Under the pieces are notes generated by a model. It made no database searches. It was not told the DNA's origin and worked only from the letters and a program-made list of their open reading frames with translations. Positions 1 to 9,063 of a DNA stretch of 64,000 nt are shown here, piece after piece. Location: contig NZ_WPAG02000002.1 of assembly GCF_013602415.1 (NCBI RefSeq), positions 4,095,480 through 4,159,479 on the forward strand, in the 5' to 3' direction. A program made the translations under genes and the position numbers. Source of the DNA: Rhodococcus sp. B50. GTDB taxonomy: Bacteria; Actinomycetota; Actinomycetes; Mycobacteriales; Mycobacteriaceae. Position 1 is the stretch's first letter; each line of letters starts with the position of its first letter.

Positions 1-1040
1 CCGATCTTGCCGGAATGATCGTCGACCCCGAGGCTTTCGGGACTCCGGAGAAGGACGCACGACTCGCACTCGCGCCTGCAGGTGCAGGACGTTACGTCCT
101 CGCCGAGTCCCGACCGGGCGCCGAGTACGAGTTCACCGCCAGGGCGGATTATTGGGACCCGGATGCGATCGGCGCCGAGAACTTCGTGTGGACGGTGATG
201 ACCGATCCGCAAGCGCGTCTCAGCGCGGTGTCGGCAGGAGATATCGATGTCGCGATCACTACGCCGCTGACGATCGACGCAGCCGAACAGCAAGGTCTTC
301 GGGTGGAGACGGCACTTCGACTCGACCACATGGCGCTGAACTTCAACCGGAACCGCAGCGAGTTCGGCAATCTCGACGTGCGCAAGGCCATCGCTCATGC
401 AATCGACCGCCAGGCAATTGCGGACACCGCCATGGAGGGCCACGCCGAAGCGGCGACGCAGAACTTCCCGAAGGATTACTTCGCGTACGACCCGGACCTG
501 GCCGACGACTATCCGTACGATCCCGAGAGGGCGCGGCAGTTGCTGGCCGGCGCAGGACTGCCGGAAGGTTTTTCGTTCACCGCCATCCTGTTGAATCTTC
601 CCGAGAACGTGCAGGTCGCGCAGATCGTGCAACAACAACTGGCGCAGATCGGCATCGACATGGAACTCGAGCCGTTGCCTCCGTCCGATGCGTCACCGAC
701 CTTCTACCGAGGCGACGCCGACGCATTCCTCACGACCTTCACCGGCCGTTCCGATCCAGCGTTGTTGCTGTCCGCGCTCTACGGTGAGAATTCGCCCCAG
801 AACCCCTCCGGTACCACTGCGCCGGGATTCCGGGAGGCGCTCGACTCCGCCAACCGCGAGACCGACCTGCAGGCCCGTGGAGACAAGCTCGGAGAGGTAT
901 CGAAGACCGTCACGGACAACGTTCTCGCCGTGCCCTTGGTCTTCTTCGAACTCGGATCGACGCTCACCGACCGGGTCGTCGGTTACGAGACGAACCTGTT
1001 GATCGACGAATGGCGTGGCGTCGGCATTGCCGCGTCCTGA
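1..1040 (+). CDS. ABC transporter substrate-binding protein (family 5), 5' end outside window
   Basis: This is the C-terminal two thirds of a solute-binding protein of the peptide/opine/nickel class (SBP family 5). The frame is already open at base 3, and the first visible residues, DLAGMIVDPEAFGTPEKDA, align with the middle of the next gene (DLPGMIVNPNAFGTPDKDA), so the start lies upstream. The two proteins match along their whole shared length and end in the same DEWRGVG motif, which indicates a tandem duplication. It would bind the substrate outside the membrane and deliver it to the permease pair encoded at 2681-4530. The ligand cannot be predicted. Confidence 0.9.
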   Translation, partial: DLAGMIVDPEAFGTPEKDARLALAPAGAGRYVLAESRPGAEYEFTARADYWDPDAIGAENFVWTVMTDPQARLSAVSAGDIDVAITTPLTIDAAEQQGLRVETALRLDHMALNFNRNRSEFGNLDVRKAIAHAIDRQAIADTAMEGHAEAATQNFPKDYFAYDPDLADDYPYDPERARQLLAGAGLPEGFSFTAILLNLPENVQVAQIVQQQLAQIGIDMELEPLPPSDASPTFYRGDADAFLTTFTGRSDPALLLSALYGENSPQNPSGTTAPGFREALDSANRETDLQARGDKLGEVSKTVTDNVLAVPLVFFELGSTLTDRVVGYETNLLIDEWRGVGIAAS

Positions 1041-1074
1041 CCGCCCGCCCGCTTCAGAAACGAAGGAATCTCTC

Positions 1075-2613
1075 ATGTCTCGTAGATCGCTGACCTCGGT
1101 CGTCGCTGCCTTCGCGACCGCACTGCTTCTCGCCGGCTGTGGAACGTCGGCAGCAACCGACAGCACCGCGGAGATCGACCCGCAGGCGACCCTGCGTTAC
1201 GCCACGACATACGGTGCGTCGTCCTTCGATCCGCACAAGACCCGGATCACGAGCGATTCCACCATGTTGAATCTCGTCTACGACCGACTGGTGCATCGTG
1301 ATCGGAACGCAGAGCCGGTGCCCGGGCTCGCCGAATCCTGGGAGTTCTCCGAGGACAGATCCACTCTGACGTTGAACTTGCGTCAGGGCGTGACCTTCTC
1401 GGACGGAACACCGCTCGACGCACCTGGCGTGGTGGCGAACCTCCGCCGCGCATTGGAACCCGACTCGATCACCGCTGCGATGCTCACCGGAGTCGAGTCG
1501 GTGGAATCGACCGACGCGCACACCGTGGTGCTCCGCCTGAACGGTCCGGGCGCCCAGCTCATCCTCACGCTGTCGGATCTCCCGGGAATGATCGTCAACC
1601 CCAACGCTTTCGGCACTCCGGACAAGGACGCCGCGCTCGTGCTCGCTCCGGCAGGAGCAGGCCGGTACACCGTGGTCGAATCCCAACCCGGGGCCCAGTA
1701 CCGCTTCGTCGCCCGCGACGACTACTGGGATCGAGAAGCGTTGCAAGCCGGGGAATTCGAATGGGTTGTCATGACCGATCCGCAGACCCGAGTGAACGCG
1801 GTCGCCTCCGACCAGCTCGACGCCGCCATGGCGACACCGATGTCGCTCGACCCCGCCGAGCAGCAGGGCCTGGAGACGTACGTGCAGACGAGCCTCAACA
1901 ACTACGTCCTCAACCTGAACCGAACCCGCAGCGAGTTCGGCAAGCTCGAAGTGCGGCAGGCGCTCGCCCACGCGGTGGACCGGAAGTCGGTCGTGGAGAC
2001 GGCGCTCGAGGGGCACGGTGAACCCGCGAGTCAGAACTTCCCGGCAGGATATTTCGCCCACAACGACACCCTCGACGGTCGGTACGCCTTCGATCCCGAC
2101 AAGGCGCAGCAACTGCTCGCCGAAGCGGGTGTTCCGAACGGATTCTCCTTCGTGGCAGGTGTCTCCAACCTTCCCGAGAACCAGATGATCGGGCAAATCC
2201 TGCAGGAGCAGCTCGCGCGCGTCGGGATCGCCATGGAGATCCGCTCCATGACGCCGACGGACCTCAATCCCGCGTTCAATCGTGGCGAGCTCGATGCCAT
2301 TCTCACCACGCTCGTCGGCCGCGCGGACCCATCCCTGTTGCTGACATCGTTCTACGGCCAGGAGTCTCCTCAGAACCCTTCCCGTGACGAGATTCCCGGT
2401 TTCCGTGAAGCCATGGAAGCCGCCAACCGCGCCACCGACACCGACGAGCGTGCGGCGCTGCTCGGCGAGGTGAACGCTGTGGTAATGAATTACGCGGCGA
2501 TGCTGCCGATCGCTTTCGCCGAACTGGGTGCTGTTTCTTCGGACCGGCTGGTGGGCTACGAGCCCAATCGGGTGGTCGACGAATGGCGCGGTGTCGGCGT
2601 GGCCGCCCCGTAA
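1075..2613 (+). CDS. ABC transporter substrate-binding lipoprotein (family 5)
   Basis: A 512-residue extracytoplasmic solute-binding protein of the dipeptide/oligopeptide/nickel class. The ATG at 1075 is preceded by GAAGGA and opens a lipoprotein signal peptide ending in LLLAGC, with the lipidated Cys at residue 22, so the mature protein is anchored outside the membrane. The family pattern ATTYGASSFDPHKTR follows near the N-terminus. It lies 34 bp after its paralogue, and the frame can be extended upstream to 1015, but only the 1075 start gives a signal peptide. It is the binding component for the transporter encoded just downstream. Substrate unknown. Confidence 0.93.
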   Translation: MSRRSLTSVVAAFATALLLAGCGTSAATDSTAEIDPQATLRYATTYGASSFDPHKTRITSDSTMLNLVYDRLVHRDRNAEPVPGLAESWEFSEDRSTLTLNLRQGVTFSDGTPLDAPGVVANLRRALEPDSITAAMLTGVESVESTDAHTVVLRLNGPGAQLILTLSDLPGMIVNPNAFGTPDKDAALVLAPAGAGRYTVVESQPGAQYRFVARDDYWDREALQAGEFEWVVMTDPQTRVNAVASDQLDAAMATPMSLDPAEQQGLETYVQTSLNNYVLNLNRTRSEFGKLEVRQALAHAVDRKSVVETALEGHGEPASQNFPAGYFAHNDTLDGRYAFDPDKAQQLLAEAGVPNGFSFVAGVSNLPENQMIGQILQEQLARVGIAMEIRSMTPTDLNPAFNRGELDAILTTLVGRADPSLLLTSFYGQESPQNPSRDEIPGFREAMEAANRATDTDERAALLGEVNAVVMNYAAMLPIAFAELGAVSSDRLVGYEPNRVVDEWRGVGVAAP

Positions 2614-2680
2614 CGCACAGGCAGTCGAACGGTCCCGCGGCCGTGATCGGTCACGGATCGCGAACTCGAGGGAGCACAGA

Positions 2681-3628
2681 GTGTTTCGACTTATCGGGCA
2701 GCGGCTGCTGGCGGTCGTCCCGCTGTTGATGATCGCCACGGCCATCACTTTCGGCTTGATCTTCCTGATCCCCGGTGATCCGGCACACCGGATCGCGGGG
2801 GAGTCGGCGACACCTCAGCAGGTCGAGGTGGTCCGGGAGGAACTCGGTCTCGACCAGCCGATCCTCGTGCAGTACTTCGATTTCCTTTTCGGGCTGGTGC
2901 GCGGCGATCTCGGTACGAGTTTCACCTATCAGGCGCCCGTGCTGGAGATGATCGTCGATCGCCTGCCCGTGACGTTCTCACTGGCGATGGTGGCCGTGGT
3001 CGTGGCACTGCTCGTGGGTATTCCGGCAGGAATCATCGGCGGCAGCAGACCCGGAAGCTGGCAGGACCGCGCCACCGGCATGGGATCGACGCTCGGCGTC
3101 GCCACGCCGAACTTCGTCCTGGGTCTGCTCCTCGTGCTCGTCTTCTCCCTGACCCTCCGTGCTCTCCCTGCCACCGGTTACACTCCGCTCGCAAAGGGGT
3201 TGTGGCCGTGGCTGAGCCATCTTTTGTTGCCGGCGATCGCCCTAGGGCTGGCCGCAGCTGCCGAGATCGCACGCCAGCTACGCAGTTCCATGATCGAAGT
3301 GATGCAGCAGGACTATGTTCGCACTGCCACTGCCAAGGGCCTGAGTCGACGCAGTGTCCTGTGGAAGCACGCCTTGAAGAACGCCTTCATTCCGACGGCG
3401 ACGGTCCTGGGAATGCAGATTGCATTCCTGCTCGGCGGCACGGCCGTCATAGAGTCCGTCTTCGGCTTGAAAGGTCTCGGAGATTTCGCGGTGCAATCGG
3501 TGCTCTCCGGAGATTTGCCTGCCATCCAGGGAGTCGTGATCTTCGGCGTGTTCGCCACTGTGATCATGAGTCTGCTCGTCGACATCTCCTACGGCTACCT
3601 CAATCCGAGAGCAAGGAGCGCCGCATGA
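2681..3628 (+). CDS. ABC transporter permease, DppB type
   Basis: A 315-residue inner-membrane permease of the dipeptide/oligopeptide (DppB/OppB) family. The GTG at 2681 follows GAGGGAGC at good spacing; the frame runs further upstream but overlaps the binding-protein gene. Hydrophobic segments recur through the protein, starting with a membrane helix directly after the short N-terminus (VVPLLMIATAITFGLIFLI). The EAA-type loop that contacts the ATPase is visible in the second half (DYVRTATAKGLSRRSVLWKH). Its stop overlaps the start of the next permease gene (ATGA), so the two are translationally coupled and likely form the heterodimeric channel. Confidence 0.93.
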   Translation: MFRLIGQRLLAVVPLLMIATAITFGLIFLIPGDPAHRIAGESATPQQVEVVREELGLDQPILVQYFDFLFGLVRGDLGTSFTYQAPVLEMIVDRLPVTFSLAMVAVVVALLVGIPAGIIGGSRPGSWQDRATGMGSTLGVATPNFVLGLLLVLVFSLTLRALPATGYTPLAKGLWPWLSHLLLPAIALGLAAAAEIARQLRSSMIEVMQQDYVRTATAKGLSRRSVLWKHALKNAFIPTATVLGMQIAFLLGGTAVIESVFGLKGLGDFAVQSVLSGDLPAIQGVVIFGVFATVIMSLLVDISYGYLNPRARSAA

Positions 3629-4530
3629 GTGACATCACCGTCTCGACGAAGCCGGTCGAGGACACGGCCGTAGCCGTCGGCGAATCTCCGCGTCACAGGT
3701 TCCTGCGACGCTTTCGGAACCGTCCGGGAACCGTGGTCGCAGCCGTCTTTCTCGTCCTCATCGCAGTTCTCGGTCTGCTTGCGCCTCTGATCGCGCCGTA
3801 CGACCCGATCGCGCAGGAACTGACCGCGCGCCGACTGCCTCCGCTGTCCGAGGGATATCTGCTGGGCACGGACAATCTGGGTCGCGACACGCTGTCCCGC
3901 TTGCTGTACGGTGCGCGTGTCGCCGTCTCCGCGGCGATCATCTCGGTGTCGGTCGGACTGCTCATCGGTGTCGTGCCTGCTCTGATTGCCGGCTTCCTCG
4001 GCGGCTGGTGGGACACGATCCTCTCACGTGTCGCCGACGCCTTCCTCAGCTTTCCCCCGCTGCTGCTGGCCATGGCCATCGTCGGCGTGATGGGCACCAA
4101 CCTCACCAACGCGATGATTGCGATCGGTATCGTCTTCGGCCCCAGATTCTTCCGCGTGGTACGCGGCGCCGTGATCGGAGTGCGCGAGAACACCTTCATC
4201 GAGGCCTCACGCAGTATCGGCACTCCGACAGCGCGGATCGTGCACATGCATGTATTGCCTCACACTCTGTCTCCCCTGATCGTCCAGATCAGTCTGGCAT
4301 GCGGGTTCGCGTTGCTCGCCGAGTCGTCGCTCAGCTTCCTGGGGTTGGGTGTTCAACCGCCCGAGGCCAGTTGGGGCCGCATGCTCGCAGAGGGGCGCGA
4401 AGCGTGGAACTACACGGCGTGGCCGGTGGTGATTCCTGCCCTGACGATCATCCTGGCGGTACTGGCCTGCAACACCCTCGGCGACGGCATCCGTGATTCG
4501 GTGGGCCGCGAGAACCGGAGCGGACAATGA
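3625..4530 (+). CDS. ABC transporter permease, DppC type
   Basis: A 301-residue partner permease of the DppC/OppC family. It has a hydrophilic N-terminus of about 40 residues, a first membrane helix (TVVAAVFLVLIAVLGLLAPL), the DppC-type stretch around GTDNLGRDTLSRLLYGAR, and an EAA loop near ENTFIEASRSIGTPTARIVH. It starts inside the stop of the upstream permease (ATGA at 3625-3628) and ends inside the start of the first ATPase gene (ATGA at 4527-4530). The coupled order binding protein, B, C, D, F is the classic layout of this importer family. Confidence 0.93.
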   Translation: MSDITVSTKPVEDTAVAVGESPRHRFLRRFRNRPGTVVAAVFLVLIAVLGLLAPLIAPYDPIAQELTARRLPPLSEGYLLGTDNLGRDTLSRLLYGARVAVSAAIISVSVGLLIGVVPALIAGFLGGWWDTILSRVADAFLSFPPLLLAMAIVGVMGTNLTNAMIAIGIVFGPRFFRVVRGAVIGVRENTFIEASRSIGTPTARIVHMHVLPHTLSPLIVQISLACGFALLAESSLSFLGLGVQPPEASWGRMLAEGREAWNYTAWPVVIPALTIILAVLACNTLGDGIRDSVGRENRSGQ

Positions 4531-5513
4531 GCGAACCCCTGTTGAGTGTCGACAATCTCGGCGTCGAGTTCGCGACCGGCTCCGGCTGGACGTCGGTCCT
4601 GCAGGACGTCTCCTTCGACGTGGCGGCCGGTGAACTCGTCGGTCTGGTCGGCGAATCCGGCTCCGGCAAGTCCGTCACGTGTTCGTCGGTCCTGCGACTG
4701 CTGCCGGCGAACCAGTCCCGTACCGTCTCCGGAAGCATCCGGTTCCGGGGCCGCGATCTGCTGGGGATGCCGGATCGCGAACTGGCGGACGTACGTGGCA
4801 ACGACATCGCGATGATCTTCCAGGAACCGATGACGAGCCTGAACCCGGTCTTCACGGTCGGCGACCAGATCTCCGAGGTGGTGCGGCGACACCGTCGTGT
4901 GAATCGGAAGGCTGCGCTGGCGAGGGCCGTCGAAGTACTCGATCTCGTCGGTATCCCGAATGCTGCCCGTCGGGTGCGTCAGTACCCGCACGAGTTCTCC
5001 GGCGGTATGCGGCAGCGGGTCATGATCGCGATGGCACTCGCATGCGAACCGTCCCTCCTCATCGCGGACGAGCCCACGACCGCGCTGGACGTCACGATCC
5101 AGGCGCAGGTGCTCGACCTGATCCGGGAGATGGCGGAACGGTTCGACATGGGCGTGCTGTTCGTGACACACGATCTCGGGGTGGTGGCCGACCTGTGCAC
5201 CGAGGTGGTCGTCATGTACGCCGGTCAGGTGGTCGAGAAGGCCCGCACCGAGGAACTCTTCGCGACGCCGAAACACCCGTACACACAAGGTCTGTTGCGA
5301 TCGGTCCCGACCATCGACGGTCGCAGCGATCTGCACACCATTCCCGGTTCGCCACCCGTACCGGGGTCGATGCCGATGGGCTGCCGCTTCGGGCCGCGTT
5401 GTGAGCACCGTCGCGACGAATGCGACACGGTGATACCGCTCCACCCGCTGGAGAACGAGCGCGTCTCGCGCTGTGCGCGGGTGACCGATCTTATGTTGGA
5501 GGGAACCCGATGA
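4527..5513 (+). CDS. ABC transporter ATP-binding protein, DppD/OppD type
   Basis: A 328-residue cytoplasmic ATPase that energises the importer. Walker A is GESGSGKS at residues 42-49, the ABC signature is EFSGGMRQR, and Walker B is LLIADEPTTALD followed by the H-loop (THDLG). The C-terminal extension ending near CRFGPRCEHRRDEC is the oligopeptide/dipeptide transporter tail that in related proteins carries an iron-sulphur cluster. It overlaps both neighbouring genes by 4 bp. Confidence 0.94.
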   Translation: MSEPLLSVDNLGVEFATGSGWTSVLQDVSFDVAAGELVGLVGESGSGKSVTCSSVLRLLPANQSRTVSGSIRFRGRDLLGMPDRELADVRGNDIAMIFQEPMTSLNPVFTVGDQISEVVRRHRRVNRKAALARAVEVLDLVGIPNAARRVRQYPHEFSGGMRQRVMIAMALACEPSLLIADEPTTALDVTIQAQVLDLIREMAERFDMGVLFVTHDLGVVADLCTEVVVMYAGQVVEKARTEELFATPKHPYTQGLLRSVPTIDGRSDLHTIPGSPPVPGSMPMGCRFGPRCEHRRDECDTVIPLHPLENERVSRCARVTDLMLEGTR

Positions 5514-6544
5514 CCGCAGAACTCGCCGACAGCGGCACCAGGAAGCCGCTCCTGACGGTGCGTGGGTTGCGCGTGGAGTTTCCCGTGGGCCGGCGGATGT
5601 CGCGTCGTAAGCAGTTGGTGCGCGCCGTGGACGAGGTGGACCTCGATATCTTCCCCGGTGAGACGTTCGCCTTGGTCGGTGAATCAGGTTCGGGCAAGTC
5701 GACGACGGCACGGGGAATCTTACGGCTCGTCGATGTTGCCCGAGGGACGGTCGTTCTCGACGGCGTCGATGTGACCGCGCTGAGCAGAAACGATCTGCGC
5801 ACCGCGAGACGCCATATGCAGATGGTGTTCCAGGATCCCTATTCCTCGCTGGATCCGTCGCGCACCGTCGGTGAGGCGATCGCCGAGCCGCTGCAGGTAC
5901 ATACCGACCTCACGGAGGACGAACGACGACGGAAGGTCGGTCGGTTGCTCGAGCAGGTCGGGTTGCGCGCCGAGCACGCCGATCGGTATCCCTACGAGTT
6001 CTCCGGCGGGCAGCGTCAGCGCATCGCCATTGCACGGGCCATCGCCGTGGAACCGAAGTTGGTGATCGCGGACGAGGCCGTCAGCGCGCTCGACGTCTCG
6101 ACGCAGAATCAGGTCGTCGCGCTGCTCGAGCAACTGTCCGCGGAGCTGGGCATCGCCTACCTGTTCATCGCACATGATCTGGCGGTGGTGCGTCACATCG
6201 CCCACACCACGGCGGTGATGTATCTCGGGCGGATCGTCGAGTGGGGCCCGACAGAACGTCTGTTCAGCGAACCGGCCCATCCGTATACCCAGGCTCTGCT
6301 GTCCGCGGTCCCCGTCCCGGATCCGGCACGGCAGCGCCGCCGCGAACGCATCCGTCTCAACGGAGAACTGCCCGACCCGGCGAACCCGCCGACGGGTTGT
6401 GCCTTCAGCACCCGTTGTCCACTGGTCATGCCGGTATGCCGGGAGACACGACCCGCTGTTACAGAAGTGACAGGAGGTGGGCAGGTCGCCTGCCACCTGC
6501 ACACCTCAGAACAGCGGCCCACCCCCGAAGATATCCCGGTGTGA
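5510..6544 (+). CDS. ABC transporter ATP-binding protein, DppF/OppF type
   Basis: A 344-residue second ATPase of the importer. Walker A is GESGSGKS at residues 57-64, the signature EFSGGQRQRIAIARA, and Walker B LVIADEAVSALD. The C-terminus holds the Cys pattern of the oligopeptide tail (CAFSTRCPLVMPVC). The ATG at 5510 overlaps the stop of the upstream ATPase; an in-frame start at 5420 would overlap that gene by 94 bp and is less likely. It is the last gene of the operon. Its 3' end overlaps the convergent SDR gene by 39 bp, with no room for an intergenic terminator. Confidence 0.93.
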   Translation: MTAELADSGTRKPLLTVRGLRVEFPVGRRMSRRKQLVRAVDEVDLDIFPGETFALVGESGSGKSTTARGILRLVDVARGTVVLDGVDVTALSRNDLRTARRHMQMVFQDPYSSLDPSRTVGEAIAEPLQVHTDLTEDERRRKVGRLLEQVGLRAEHADRYPYEFSGGQRQRIAIARAIAVEPKLVIADEAVSALDVSTQNQVVALLEQLSAELGIAYLFIAHDLAVVRHIAHTTAVMYLGRIVEWGPTERLFSEPAHPYTQALLSAVPVPDPARQRRRERIRLNGELPDPANPPTGCAFSTRCPLVMPVCRETRPAVTEVTGGGQVACHLHTSEQRPTPEDIPV

Positions 6545-7336
6545 ATCGGGTTGGTTACCTTCGACATCCACGATGCCGTACTCGAGTGCGGTCTCGGCGG
6601 TGATGAGGGTGTGGCCGCTGCGGGCATTCACCTCGGGATCGGCTGCGAGAGCGACGATGACCCGTCCGATGAACTCCGGCGTCTCGGCATCGGCCAACGA
6701 GAAGCCCTCGAAGTTGTCGATGCCACGAGCGAGCATGGCTTCGTTCTTCACCAGACCCGGCCACAGCGACAGGGTCGTCACACCGGTACCGCGGAGTTCG
6801 ACGGCCATGTCGGCGGCCATCTTGTCCAGGCCGGCTTTCGACATGCCGTACAGCACAGAGTGCAGATAGCCGCGGGTACCGAACGACGAGATATTGACGA
6901 CCATTCCGGCGCTACGCGGCACCATCAGCTGTGCGGCCTCGACGGAGGCGACGTAGTGCGCGCGCAACCCGACGCCGATCAGGCTGTCCCAGTCGCTGAT
7001 CGGACGCTTCCAGAAGGGCTCGGAGAACCCCGCGAATCCCGGCGGTGACGCCCACACGTTGTTGACGAGCAGGTCGAGTCGGGAGTCCTGTTCGTCGGCG
7101 ATGCGGCGGAACAACTCGTGGATCTGCGTGTCGTCGCGGTGATCGCACTGCACCGCGATACCACGTCCGCCGCGTTCGGTGACCTCGGCCGCGGTGCGGT
7201 CGAGCGGTCCGTCGACACCGACTGGGCCACGAGCGGTGACGTAGACGGTCCAGCCGTCGGAACCGAGGGCGCACGCGATGCCTTTGCCGACGCTGCGGCT
7301 CGCGCCGGTGACCAGCGCCACCTTCGTTTCTGTCAT
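6506..7336 (-). CDS. Short-chain dehydrogenase, DHRS1-like
   Basis: A 276-residue NAD(P)-dependent SDR. The cofactor motif TGASRSVG is at residues 10-17. The catalytic residues fit Ser150 and Tyr163-x3-Lys167 (YGMSKAG). The segment NNVWASPPGF followed by SEPFWK is typical of the DHRS1 branch of SDRs. The ATG at 7336 shares one base with the stop of the upstream SnoaL-like gene (TGATG overlap), so the two form an operon; a longer reading frame to 7738 is ruled out because it covers that gene. Substrate unknown. Confidence 0.88.
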   Translation of the reverse strand: MTETKVALVTGASRSVGKGIACALGSDGWTVYVTARGPVGVDGPLDRTAAEVTERGGRGIAVQCDHRDDTQIHELFRRIADEQDSRLDLLVNNVWASPPGFAGFSEPFWKRPISDWDSLIGVGLRAHYVASVEAAQLMVPRSAGMVVNISSFGTRGYLHSVLYGMSKAGLDKMAADMAVELRGTGVTTLSLWPGLVKNEAMLARGIDNFEGFSLADAETPEFIGRVIVALAADPEVNARSGHTLITAETALEYGIVDVEGNQPDSHRDIFGGGPLF

Positions 7337-7818
7337 CACTGCACCACTTCCACGTCGTCGGTGAGGGACCGCTGGATCGACCAGAGCACCTTCACATGGC
7401 AGCGGGAGATCTTCCATTCGCCGCTCTCGACCACGTAGTCGTCGTCGTAGTCGAGAGCGGTGACCCGTTCGGTGCGGGCACGCAGATCCACCTGCCGGAA
7501 CCGCAGCGTCCAGGCGCCGGTGGCGGTGTCGGATCCGGTGAAGTGGATGCTCGGATGCATGCCGTGGTGCATGTCGAGCACGACGTAACGGTCGTCGACC
7601 CGCTCGAGGGCGATACGCGAGTAGATGTCGACCAGGGCGTCGGCGTCGTCGAAGCTGCCCAATGCGGGTCCGTAGTAGATGTCGGCACCGTGTGCGACGA
7701 AGCACCTGCGCATCGCGTCCGGGTCCTTGGCGTCGCACGCCCGGAAATAGCGGTGCTTGAGCATCCTGATCTCTTCGAGGGCTTCGAGCCGGGCGAGCCG
7801 TTGTTCGACGGTCTCCAT
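7336..7818 (-). CDS. SnoaL-like / NTF2-fold protein
   Basis: A 160-residue protein with the SnoaL-like (NTF2 fold) pattern: an N-terminal helix followed by LKHRYFRACDAKDPDAMRRC, a hydrophobic cone-forming middle, and a C-terminal SGEWKISRCHVKVLW strand. Members are small hydroxylases, isomerases or dehydratases, or binding proteins of low-complexity metabolites. It is the first gene of a two-gene operon with the downstream SDR, so a shared small-molecule pathway is likely, but its reaction cannot be named. Confidence 0.8.
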   Translation of the reverse strand: METVEQRLARLEALEEIRMLKHRYFRACDAKDPDAMRRCFVAHGADIYYGPALGSFDDADALVDIYSRIALERVDDRYVVLDMHHGMHPSIHFTGSDTATGAWTLRFRQVDLRARTERVTALDYDDDYVVESGEWKISRCHVKVLWSIQRSLTDDVEVVQ

Positions 7819-7919
7819 CGGGGTGCCTTCCGGTCGGGGGTGAGCGTGTCCCGGACCCTAGCCCGCAACCATATGATCGGAGGAGAGACGATCCCGTTCA
7901 CCGGACTCCCGAATCCGCT

Positions 7920-8540
7920 TCAGCCCTTCAGCTTCCATTCTGCGAGATCGACTGCGGTGGAGATCGCCTCGAGCAACACGGCCATGCGTTCGGCGGGGCC
8001 GGGTGCGGCGAGAACCGCGTAGCGGTCCGCTTCTCCCATCGGCACGTATCGGGCAAGCGCAAACAGTCGGGCGCCGGGATCCTCCGGCAGCTCGGTGGTG
8101 GCGGGAGGTAGCGGGGCCCGACCCTCGGTGAGGCGATCGAGCACCCCGTACAGTCGGCCCATCGGTCCGGTGATCGCGGCGAAATCCACCGGCCCCGAAT
8201 CGGTGTCGGGCCAGGGCTCCACCTCGGCGCGCGGGTAGGGGTCGTCGGTAAGCCATCTGGTGACGCGAATGCGTTCCTCTGCAATGCATTCGAGTTCGCG
8301 ACGACCCGCACCGACCTCGTTGTCGACCACGATCCGCGCGACGGTACCGACATCGTGTCGTTGCTCGCCTCCGCCCACCTCGTGTCCCCGGGCGATGAGG
8401 ACGACACCGAAGCGAGGACCGTCCGGCGATGCCGCGCAGTCCTGGACGAGCTGCAGATATCTCGGTTCGAAGATGCGTAGCGGCAGGTCGGATCCGGGAA
8501 GCAGGGCGGTGCCGAGCGGGAACATGGGAAGTATCGGCAT
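7920..8540 (-). CDS. LON peptidase substrate-binding domain protein
   Basis: A 206-residue stand-alone LON substrate-binding (N-terminal, PUA-like) domain. The N-terminus MPILPMFPLGTALLPGSDLP and the IFEPRY motif at about residues 23-28 are diagnostic. There is no AAA ATPase or protease domain, so it is not a Lon protease; such single-domain proteins are widespread and of uncertain role. The ATG at 8540 overlaps the stop of the DUF309 gene by one base, so the two are co-transcribed. The frame extending upstream to 8807 lies inside that gene and was not used. Confidence 0.87.
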   Translation of the reverse strand: MPILPMFPLGTALLPGSDLPLRIFEPRYLQLVQDCAASPDGPRFGVVLIARGHEVGGGEQRHDVGTVARIVVDNEVGAGRRELECIAEERIRVTRWLTDDPYPRAEVEPWPDTDSGPVDFAAITGPMGRLYGVLDRLTEGRAPLPPATTELPEDPGARLFALARYVPMGEADRYAVLAAPGPAERMAVLLEAISTAVDLAEWKLKG

Positions 8541-9013
8541 CAGGGCATCCTCAGGCGCGGGGTCGGGGGAGCGGGAACGGTTTCGTCGCGAGCGATCTCG
8601 GTGAGCAGATGGTCGGCCCAGATCGAGAGGCCGTCGATGTCGAGCCGGTACGGCGGTTCGTCCTCGTAGTGCCGCACCCGGGCCTGTCCCTGCTTCAACA
8701 GTGACGCGGCCCCCGCCGGGTTTCCCCGGAGCAGATGGGTCAGTCCGACGGCGAGCTGCGCGAGACCCTGCCAGAGGGGACGTTCTTCGGGCGGTGCCTT
8801 CTTCCACATCGCCTCGAAGACCTCGTGCGCGTGGAAGGGAAAACCGTGATCGAGGAGACGCTGACCTTCGGCGATGGTCTCCTCGACATCGAGGTCGAGG
8901 TCTTCGGGAACACGTTCGACGCCTTCTTCGCCCGGCGGCAGCGGACGCCCCAGGGCGTCGCGCGGACGCGCGTTCTGCGGCCTGCCGTCAGGTGTGCGGT
9001 CCCGGTCCGTCAT
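8540..9013 (-). CDS. DUF309 family protein
   Basis: A 157-residue protein of the DUF309 family, recognised from the helix carrying FHAHEVFEAMWK followed by LWQGLAQLAVGLTHLLRGNP. The first 40 residues are polar and probably disordered (DRTPDGRPQNARPRDALGRP). No biochemical function is established for the family. It is translationally coupled to the downstream LON-domain gene. Confidence 0.82.
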   Translation of the reverse strand: MTDRDRTPDGRPQNARPRDALGRPLPPGEEGVERVPEDLDLDVEETIAEGQRLLDHGFPFHAHEVFEAMWKKAPPEERPLWQGLAQLAVGLTHLLRGNPAGAASLLKQGQARVRHYEDEPPYRLDIDGLSIWADHLLTEIARDETVPAPPTPRLRMP

Positions 9014-9063
9014 GTCGCCAGCCTAGACGACAGGCCTGATCGGGGAGGGGGTCCGAACGACGC

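Noticed and set aside
1054..2748. 564-codon minus-strand open frame
   Set aside because: It is antisense to the binding-protein gene with signal peptide and family motifs. Its translation is rich in Arg, His and Gly and matches no fold.
7920..8540. Lon protease
   Set aside because: Only the substrate-binding domain is present; the ATPase and Ser-Lys protease domains are absent.
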